From: Desulfohalobiaceae bacterium S24
GTDB lineage: Bacteria; Desulfobacterota; Desulfovibrionia; Desulfovibrionales; Desulfothermaceae
DNA length: 54,485 nucleotides
Assembly (NCBI GenBank): GCA_011389765.1
Contig: JAABTT010000018.1
Span: forward strand, 1 to 54,485
Direction of reading: 5' to 3'
Part shown: positions 49,117-54,485 of the stretch, piece after piece
How positions within the stretch are numbered: the stretch's first letter is position 1
Layout: each line of letters begins with the position of its first letter
Position numbers and translations under genes: made by a program
The notes under the pieces: generated by a model
What the model saw: the letters and a program-made list of their open reading frames with translations, nothing else
The model's database searches: none
What the model was told of the DNA's origin: nothing

Positions 49117-50205
49117 TCAGCCTTCCTGCCGGCACTGCCTGAGAAATGTATCCAGGTGCGCGGTCACGGGTTTCAGACTCTCCAGCACGAGATGTTCATG
49201 CTCGCTGTGGGCGGACATGTCTCCGCTGGCCCCCCACACCGCCCCGGGAATGCCTTGTTCGGAAAAAAAGCGGATATCGCTGGCCCCATGCTCAAAACCG
49301 CGCTGCAGGCCGGGGTCGATCTGCAGCAGGTGATCCAGATACGGTGATTCGCCGCTGAAAAATAGAGGTTCCCGGGTTTCCACGCTCAGCTCGCCATTGA
49401 CCTCGGCCTTGAGATCAGCCAGCAGGGATTCCAGATCATCGTTTTCGGTGTAACGGATATCAAAGACGGCTTCGGCCTGGTCCGGGACCTGGTTGATGGC
49501 CTTGCCGCCGCTGATCCGGCCGAGATTCATGGTCCGGTGCCAATGCTGTTCATCCGCATCCGGAAAAGCGAAAAAAGGCTGCAGCCGCTGAATATCCCGC
49601 ATCAGGCCCTCGATGGCGTTTTCCCCGAGCCAGGGTCTGGCCCCGTGCGCTGCTTTGCCCCGCGCCGTGAGCTTCAGCCGGAGGATCCCCTTTTCCTTGA
49701 CCACCAGATTTTTCGGACCGCCTCCGTCCAGGGCCAGGCAGAAATCGGTTCGCAAGCGCTGCACTGCCTGGCCTGCGCCGCTGAAACCACCCACCTCCTC
49801 ATCCCCGGTGATAAGCAGCCCGAAAGGCAGATCAGCGATTGTCCGTCCGGCCTGCTGCAGTTCCTGAAGATGTTCTTTGAGCAGTATCAGGGAAAGGGCC
49901 ACTGCATACTTGTCATCGATGCTCCCCCGTCCATAGAGCTTGCCGTCCTTTTCAAGCGGCTCGAACATGGAATCCGGACCATCCACCACGTCCAGATGGC
50001 TCATGAGCAGCACCGGGGCATAGCCGGCTTGGGGCAGGACCAAAAGCGAGGGGATTCCCTTATGTTCCATCCGTTCAAAAGGGGCACCCCATTTTTGCAA
50101 ATAGCCGCTGATGTGCTCCAGACATTTCCGGGTTTCTTCCGGATAGGCCTGCATGGTCTTGAAACGAATCAATTCTTTTGTTAATTCAATGATCTCTTGG
50201 TGCAT
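49117..50205 (-). CDS. M20-family metallopeptidase (ArgE/DapE-like)
   Basis: A 362-residue co-catalytic zinc hydrolase. Metal-site motifs are VLLMSHLDVVDGP (about residues 66-78), YGRGSIDDKYAVAL, LLITGDEEVGGFSG, a lid/dimer domain with LKLTARGKAAHGARPWLGEN, and a C-terminal SGDMSAHSEHEHLVLE with the last histidine. Substrates of this family are acylated amino acids or small peptides; none can be assigned. The ATG at 50205 has AAGGAAGGG upstream. A longer frame to 50256 would start inside module E of the composite repeat and is rejected. Confidence 0.92.
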   Translation of the reverse strand: MHQEIIELTKELIRFKTMQAYPEETRKCLEHISGYLQKWGAPFERMEHKGIPSLLVLPQAGYAPVLLMSHLDVVDGPDSMFEPLEKDGKLYGRGSIDDKYAVALSLILLKEHLQELQQAGRTIADLPFGLLITGDEEVGGFSGAGQAVQRLRTDFCLALDGGGPKNLVVKEKGILRLKLTARGKAAHGARPWLGENAIEGLMRDIQRLQPFFAFPDADEQHWHRTMNLGRISGGKAINQVPDQAEAVFDIRYTENDDLESLLADLKAEVNGELSVETREPLFFSGESPYLDHLLQIDPGLQRGFEHGASDIRFFSEQGIPGAVWGASGDMSAHSEHEHLVLESLKPVTAHLDTFLRQCRQEG

Positions 50206-50221
50206 GTTTCCCTTCCTTGTG

Positions 50222-50456
50222 GTTACGTATCGGTTAATCGTTGTCCTAGAAAACAAAGAATATGTGTTGCTCCGATGCAGTTAAAGCCCTTGTCATAGAA
50301 TTGGAAATTGGAAATTGGAAATTGGAAATTTGAGGAGGCGTAATAGAACACTCTGCATTTCTGCATTCTTTTCTTGCCAATTTCGAATTTCGAATTTCAA
50401 ATTTCTCAAGCCGAAGAGAACCTGGCCCTTTGGGTTGCGGGCGGAGCCAGCTTTGA
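50222..50456 (-). repeat. Composite intergenic element, A-F-E form, minus strand
   Basis: Read on the minus strand: module A (50456-50421, GGCTCCGCCCGCAACCCAAA), then heptamers AAATTTG/GAATTTC type (50405-50378 and, inverted, 50332-50298), spacer with ATAGAACACTCTGCAT on the opposite sense, and module E (50294-50222). E ends 17 bases before the M20 start codon, directly before its ribosome-binding site. Same layout as 4641-4843. It accounts for most of the 409-base gap 50206-50614; 50457-50614 otherwise holds nothing recognised. Confidence 0.88.
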
Positions 50457-50614
50457 AGTCCAATGCACTCGTCTGCCCTGGCAGCCTAATGGGTTTTGAT
50501 CCTGCTGTCCACTGCGGTTTTGTTTTCCTTGTCACCTCGGATCATTTGGTTTAGGATCTGTATCGTATCAAGCGCGTTCAACCATGCTTTAAACCTGAAC
50601 CGCACTAGGGAATC

Positions 50615-51322
50615 ATGCCCCGAATCCTCGGATTGTCCTTCAAAAGAGCCGTTCGACTGCTTCTGCTTTTTTTGCTCCTGGCCCTGGGCATCGGCCTGGC
50701 GCTTTTTGCAATGTCTTCTGATTTCAGGCAGCAGACGCGTACGCTCGCATCTCTGGCCGGACTTTCAAAAAGCAGCCCAAGCCCCGGTCCCACGCTTCGC
50801 TTACCCATCCGAAAACGCTTCATACCCGAGGCCCTGAGCACCCCGGCTGCAAGTCCAGAACCCATGGAAGCCCAGGACAACACGCCGGAAGAAGACCAGG
50901 ATACGAAGATGGATGCTGCCGCGGCGGACAGAAATCAAACCGATCTCCCGCTAGAATCTGAATCTCCTGAAACGCTTGAAGGCCCGCAAGCACTCAAGAC
51001 CCCGGAAAAAATCAAGACCCCGGAAAAAACGAAGAAGCAGGCCCCTGAGCAGGAAGACGAAAAATCCCAAGGCCCAAAACCGAAATATTCAATTCAGGCC
51101 GGGGCCTGTCGAGAAAAGGTCCATGCCATGGAACTGGCTGAAACACTTCAGGACGAAGGCTACCAGACAGAGGTTTTTACTGATCAGCACGCCAACGGCG
51201 AGATCTGGCACAAAGTCCGAATCGGGGCCTTTGAATCCCAATCCCAGGCGGAAAAAGCCCTAAAAAGTTTTCAGAATCTGCACAATCAGAATGCTTTTCT
51301 GATCAGGATTCCAGGCAATTAA
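50615..51322 (+). CDS. SPOR-domain membrane protein
   Basis: A 235-residue protein with a membrane anchor at residues ~11-33 (RLLLLFLLLALGIGLALFAM) and a long disordered, Pro/Glu/Lys-rich linker (residues ~50-155, with repeated KTPEKIKTPEKTKK). The C-terminal SPOR domain (YSIQAGACREKVHAMELAET, then IWHKVRIGAFESQSQAEKAL) binds denuded glycan strands at division septa. A FtsN-like or other cell-envelope role is likely. Module A of the repeat begins right after its stop codon. Confidence 0.9.
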   Translation: MPRILGLSFKRAVRLLLLFLLLALGIGLALFAMSSDFRQQTRTLASLAGLSKSSPSPGPTLRLPIRKRFIPEALSTPAASPEPMEAQDNTPEEDQDTKMDAAAADRNQTDLPLESESPETLEGPQALKTPEKIKTPEKTKKQAPEQEDEKSQGPKPKYSIQAGACREKVHAMELAETLQDEGYQTEVFTDQHANGEIWHKVRIGAFESQSQAEKALKSFQNLHNQNAFLIRIPGN

Positions 51323-51360
51323 AGCGGGCTTCGCCCGCAACCCAAAGGTTCCAGGTTCAA
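51323..51360 (+). repeat. Module A hairpin copy after the SPOR gene
   Basis: It begins on the base after the stop codon. GCGGGC (51324-51329) and GCCCGC (51333-51338) form a perfect stem with a 3-base loop, then AACCCAAAGGTTCCAGGTTC, where the heptamer array is cut short. cysQ starts 15 bases later. Confidence 0.82.
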
Positions 51361-51374
51361 GGAAAGACTGAAAA

Positions 51375-52172
51375 ATGGACCAACATCTCCAGCTCATGGC
51401 CGTACAAGCCGCCCTCAAGGCAGGATCGGCAATCATGGAAATCTATTCCAGGAGCGATTACGATCTTCAGTACAAAGAAGATGCCTCCCCTTTGACAGAA
51501 GCGGACCAGCGTGCCCACGCCGGCATCATGAAGCGTCTGGAGCAGACGGAGCTCCCCGTGCTCAGCGAAGAGGGCCGGGACATCCCCTATGCCGAACGGA
51601 AACACTGGACCCGGCTCTGGATCGTAGACCCCCTGGACGGGACCAAGGAATTCATCAAAAAGAATGGGGAGTTTACGGTGAATATCTCCCTGGTGCAGGA
51701 GCAGCGGCCCTGCTTCGGGGTGATATACGCCCCTGATCTGAAGCTGCTTTACTTCGGAGGGCCGGAAGCCCCGTCCCGGCGCTGCACCATCGGCTGGGAG
51801 GAGTCCCTGGAAAACATCCAGGAGCTCAGGGCGCGATCAGAGTCGCTGCCCTGTCCGCAGCAGCGCGAGGCCTATGTGATCATGGCCTCCCGCTCCCATC
51901 TCACCCCCGAGGTCCAGGAATTTGCCGAGGCCAAGAAGCAAGAGCAGGCCACTGTGGCATTCATTTCAGCCGGAAGCTCCCTCAAAATCTGCCGGGTGGC
52001 TGACGGGTCCGCAGACATTTATCCCCGGCTGGGCCCGACCATGGAATGGGACACCGCCGCCGGACAGGCCATCGCCGAAGGAGCCGGCAAACAGCTCAGG
52101 GCCTGGGACAGCGGCCTGGCCCTGCGCTATAACCGGGAGGATCTCCGCAATCCCTGGTTTGTGGTCACCTGA
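51375..52172 (+). CDS. cysQ: 3'(2'),5'-bisphosphate nucleotidase CysQ
   Basis: A 265-residue Mg-dependent phosphatase of the inositol monophosphatase family, which removes the 3'-phosphate from PAP or PAPS. The metal-binding motifs are VLSEEGRDIPYAE, WIVDPLDGTKEFIKKNGEFT and a late TMEWDTAAGQAIAEGAG. The ATG at 51375 has AAGGAAAG upstream. The next gene on the same strand is a fusion with an intact APS kinase domain, which makes PAPS; the pair fits PAPS production and PAP removal, for example for sulfation of a cell-surface product. Confidence 0.93.
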   Translation: MDQHLQLMAVQAALKAGSAIMEIYSRSDYDLQYKEDASPLTEADQRAHAGIMKRLEQTELPVLSEEGRDIPYAERKHWTRLWIVDPLDGTKEFIKKNGEFTVNISLVQEQRPCFGVIYAPDLKLLYFGGPEAPSRRCTIGWEESLENIQELRARSESLPCPQQREAYVIMASRSHLTPEVQEFAEAKKQEQATVAFISAGSSLKICRVADGSADIYPRLGPTMEWDTAAGQAIAEGAGKQLRAWDSGLALRYNREDLRNPWFVVT

Positions 52173-52340
52173 GCCGGAAAAAGGAAAGACCATTTTCCGG
52201 CTCAGGCCGGATTCAGACTTCGTAACGTCCTTGCTACATCGATCCAGGCCTTAATACTTAATACCTCGTATGAAATTATATTTTGTTTTCTCCGTCACCC
52301 CGGCATAGGTCGGGGTCCAGCTCTTACTTTTTCAGTCTGG

Positions 52341-52360
52341 ATTCCGGCATTCGCCGGAAT
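52341..52360. repeat. REP-like palindrome, copy 2
   Basis: ATTCCGGC-ATTC-GCCGGAAT, flanked by TCTGG and GACGG as in the copy at 26682-26701. A second small hairpin (CCCCG-GCATAGGT-CGGGG) precedes it at 52302-52317. Lies between cysQ and the APS kinase fusion gene. Confidence 0.8.
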
Positions 52361-52430
52361 GACGGAGGGATGACTCAAGGTTTGCATTACTCGATCAAAC
52401 TGGGCGTCTGCGGCCAGAGGCAAAGCTGAC

Positions 52431-52451
52431 ACCTGAAACCTGAAACCTCAA
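52431..52451 (+). repeat. ACCTGAA heptamer array (3 units)
   Basis: ACCTGAA, ACCTGAA, ACCTCAA: 21 bases ending 12 bases before the start of the fusion gene. Two related units (GAGGTTT, CAGGTTT, minus sense) lie at 33242-33255 before the LolB-like gene. Confidence 0.7.
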
Positions 52452-52463
52452 AAAACGTGTCCT

Positions 52464-54170
52464 ATGAACGATTATTCCGAAAGCCTGATGGTTCATTTCC
52501 GGCGGGTGGAGGCCTTGAAGCACAAGGCCTTCCAACTGCCGAGCTATCAGTTGAACGAACGGCAGCAATACGACCTGGAACTGCTCTGCAACCGGGCCTT
52601 CTATCCTTTAACCGGCTTCATGTCCCGGGACGACTACGAATCGGTGCTGGAAACCGGACGATTGGAAAACGGATCTGTCTGGCCGATGCCGGTCTGTCTG
52701 GACATCCCTGAAAAACTGGCCCAAAGCCTGCATCCCGGTAAGGATCTGGCCCTGTGCGACTCCGAAGGCTTCCTGCTGGCAGTGCTGCACGTCACCGATG
52801 TCTGGCAGCCGGACAAACGCCGGGAGGCCCAGGCCGTCTACGGGACGGAAAAGGAACTCAAGCACCCCTCGGTGTTCAGCCTGTACAACACCATGAACAC
52901 CTTTTACGTCGGCGGGGTCCTCGAAGGCCTGCACCCGCCGCTGCATTACGATTTTATCGAATTCAGGCTGCCCCCGTCCGAGACCCACCGGCGGTTCACC
53001 CAGAACGGCTGGCGGAATGTGATCGGGTTTCACACTGAAAAACTGCTGCACTGCGCCCATAAGGAGATGATCTTCCAGGCCGCCCGCCGGTCCAAGGCCC
53101 ACATTTTTCTGCAGCCGGTGGCCGGGCTTCCCGCCCCCGGGGATCTCGATCATTTCACCACGGTTTACTGCTACCAGGCTTTTGTGGAACAGTTCCCCAA
53201 AAACATGATCATGCTGGGCCTGCTGCCCTTTGCCTCCCGCAAGGCCGGTCCCAAAGAGGCCCTTTTGCAGGCCCTGGTCAAGAAAAATTACGGCTGCACC
53301 CATTTCATGGTCGCCCCGGACCAGGCCGATCCCTTTATGCACGAAAGCGGGGACAAGCTCTTTTACCCCCCGGGTGAGGCCCAGGAGCTCGTGGCCGGCT
53401 ATGGGGAGGAAATCGGGATCTCCATGGTACCCTTGAGCCCTATGGCCTATGTCCAGAAGCAGGGCAAATACCTGCCCCGGGATCAGATCGAAGACGAGAC
53501 CGAAACCCGGAACATCTCCTCATCCGAACTCAGGCGCTGCCTGGAGTTCGATCTGGACATACCGGAATGGTTCTCCTTTCCAAGCGTGGTGGCTGAGCTC
53601 CGAAAGACCTATCCCCCACGGCACAGGCAGGGCTTCACCCTGTTTCTGACCGGTCTGTCCGGGGCCGGAAAATCCACCCTGGCCCGGGTCTTGTACGTCA
53701 AATTCATGGAACTCAGGGACCGGCCGGTCACCCTGCTGGACGGGGATATCGTACGCCGCAACCTCTCCAGCGAATTGAGCTTTTCCAAGGAAGACCGGGA
53801 AGTCAATGTCCGCCGCATCGGCTTTGTGGCCAGCGAGATCACCAAGAACAGAGGCATCGCCATTTGCGCGCCCATCGCCCCCTACGAGGAGTCCCGGCGG
53901 TACAACCGGGATCTGATCAGCCAGTACGGCGGCTACATCGAAATCTACATGAACACCCCGTTCGAGGTCTGCGAGCAGCGGGACCGCAAGGGCATCTACG
54001 CCAAGGCCAAACAGGGGCTGATGACCGGGGTGACCGGGGTGGACGACCCCTACGTGCCGCCGGTCAACCCTGAGCTGAGCATCGACACCTCCAGCACGAC
54101 CCAGGCCGAAGCGGCCCAGCAGGTCCTCTTGTATCTGGAGGAACAGGCCTATTTGAAGAATACCACTTGA
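52464..54170 (+). CDS. APS kinase fused to an ATP-sulfurylase-like domain with altered active site
   Basis: A 568-residue protein. Residues ~1-385 have the ATP sulfurylase fold (CNRAFYPLTGFMSRDDY, YNTMNTFYVGG, NGWRNVIGFHTEKLLHCAHK). The sulfate-binding QTRNPxHRAH motif reads HTEKLLHCAH (Arg to Glu, Asn to Lys) and GRDHAG reads APDQAD, so sulfurylase activity is doubtful. Residues ~395-568 are an apparently complete APS kinase: P-loop FLTGLSGAGKSTLARVL, LLDGDIVRRNLSSELSFSKE, NVRRIGFVASEITKNRGIAI and APIAPYEESRR. It likely makes PAPS, with cysQ 291 bases upstream. A different enzyme would supply APS. Confidence 0.9.
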   Translation: MNDYSESLMVHFRRVEALKHKAFQLPSYQLNERQQYDLELLCNRAFYPLTGFMSRDDYESVLETGRLENGSVWPMPVCLDIPEKLAQSLHPGKDLALCDSEGFLLAVLHVTDVWQPDKRREAQAVYGTEKELKHPSVFSLYNTMNTFYVGGVLEGLHPPLHYDFIEFRLPPSETHRRFTQNGWRNVIGFHTEKLLHCAHKEMIFQAARRSKAHIFLQPVAGLPAPGDLDHFTTVYCYQAFVEQFPKNMIMLGLLPFASRKAGPKEALLQALVKKNYGCTHFMVAPDQADPFMHESGDKLFYPPGEAQELVAGYGEEIGISMVPLSPMAYVQKQGKYLPRDQIEDETETRNISSSELRRCLEFDLDIPEWFSFPSVVAELRKTYPPRHRQGFTLFLTGLSGAGKSTLARVLYVKFMELRDRPVTLLDGDIVRRNLSSELSFSKEDREVNVRRIGFVASEITKNRGIAICAPIAPYEESRRYNRDLISQYGGYIEIYMNTPFEVCEQRDRKGIYAKAKQGLMTGVTGVDDPYVPPVNPELSIDTSSTTQAEAAQQVLLYLEEQAYLKNTT

Positions 54171-54186
54171 GCGGACGATCTGCCTG

Positions 54187-54320
54187 CAAAGCCGGCTTTG
54201 CCCGCAAACCAAAGGTTCACGGTTCACAGTCGCAACCCAAAGGTTCACGGTTCACGGTTCACAGTTCACAGTTAAGAAAAGAAAGAAGTCCTTAGCTGCT
54301 CAAAGGTGATATCGATAAGA
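54187..54320 (+). repeat. Composite element with two module A pieces and GGTTCAC arrays
   Basis: Module A (GCCGGCTTTGCCCGCAAACC) starts 17 bases after the fusion gene stop, followed by GGTTCAC, GGTTCAC (54214-54227), a second CGCAACCCAAA piece and GGTTCAC x3, AGTTCAC, AGTT (54242-54273). A weak module E end (ATATCGATAAGACACTTAG) closes it near 54326. Confidence 0.78.
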
Positions 54321-54361
54321 CACTTAGCCCGTGCCGCTTTGTTCCGCGTTCCGCGCTGCCT

Positions 54362-54485
54362 TTATTCCCCGCAGTGCAACAGATTCAAATGCCGATAGGC
54401 CTTGCCCGTGGCCACCCGTCCCCGGGCGGTGCGCTTCAAAAAACCGCATTGAATGAGATAGGGCTCATAAATATCCTCCAGGGTC
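54362..54485 (-). CDS. ruvB: Holliday junction DNA helicase RuvB, C-terminal fragment
   Basis: The last 40 codons are visible on the minus strand; the rest lies beyond the window edge. The sequence [20 protein letters not shown] followed by [15 protein letters not shown] is the conserved winged-helix C-terminus of RuvB, the hexameric motor that drives Holliday junction migration with RuvA. The final residues LHCGE then TAA lie near the composite repeat. The cut is the window edge, not a truncation. Confidence 0.93.
   Translation of the reverse strand, partial: TLEDIYEPYLIQCGFLKRTARGRVATGKAYRHLNLLHCGE

Noticed and set aside
50206..50256. Extended N-terminus of the M20 peptidase
   Set aside because: The extra 17 codons are read from module E of a repeat; the ATG at 50205 has a good ribosome-binding site.

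Overview
The window reads as a chromosomal segment of a Desulfobacterota (deltaproteobacterial) bacterium, most likely a sulfate-reducing relative of Desulfovibrionales. This is inferred from gene content: a tungsten-type aldehyde:ferredoxin oxidoreductase with ThiS/ThiF partners, a sulfurylase-like/APS kinase fusion beside cysQ, short argA-type acetyltransferase, class II fructose bisphosphatase and Mut7-C protein. No 16S or other phylogenetic marker is present, so the placement is tentative. Nearly all of it is ordinary core genome. The one gene that looks foreign is an AT-rich AAA ATPase (47728-49008).

Layout. 1-4.6 kb: translation operon rpmI-rplT-pheS-pheT-merR-like (+). 4.9-10.2 kb: SYLF lipid-binding protein, aminotransferase, pyrC, methyltransferase, tRNA-Arg(ACG) and a hydrolase (-). 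10.3-14.4 kb: secreted phospholipase C-like protein, argD, orphan solute-binding protein and prmA (+). 14.4-20.2 kb: a MagIII-like DNA glycosylase, then the envelope operon envC-like/ctpA-like/yibQ-like running by 4-bp overlaps into ndk and proC. 20.2-26.2 kb (-): aor-thiS-thiF, a GntR/FCD regulator with proline dehydrogenase, and trmL. 26.2-32.3 kb: tRNA-Val(CAC), folC, an orphan radical SAM protein, map with a SEC-C zinc motif, and coiled-coil-rpiB-glpX (-). 32.4-36.9 kb (-): rpoH-HD domain-TPR lipoprotein-LolB-like lipoprotein. 37.0-44.8 kb: argA-like, hpt, DUF3426 protein and radA (+); LysM protein, acyl-CoA ligase and Mut7-C protein (-). 44.9-54.5 kb: Ste24-type protease, tRNA-Arg(TCG), MFS transporter, AAA ATPase, M20 peptidase, SPOR protein, cysQ, sulfurylase-like/APS kinase fusion, and the C-terminus of ruvB at the edge.

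The most unusual content lies between the genes. At least a dozen intergenic sites carry tandem arrays with an exact 7-bp period, built from several unrelated heptamers (AACCGTG, GAAATTC, TGACCTC, TTCAATC/GATTGAA, ACCTGAA). Several arrays begin at, or within a few bases of, a stop codon, and some supply codons to the flanking gene. Two heptamer types occur as inverted pairs inside a larger modular element: module A (a GCGGGC/GCCCGC-type hairpin followed by AACCCAAAGG) abuts stop codons, then comes the heptamer core, then a conserved ~72-bp module E that ends just before a gene's ribosome-binding site in two cases. In one copy a 38-bp hairpin sequence has entered the array twice at equivalent junctions. 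Two equal-length (93 bp) elements with inverted TATACTGATCCA ends look like a separate non-autonomous mobile family. These intergenic systems, and the fusion protein whose sulfurylase active-site motifs are lost, are the best leads in the window.
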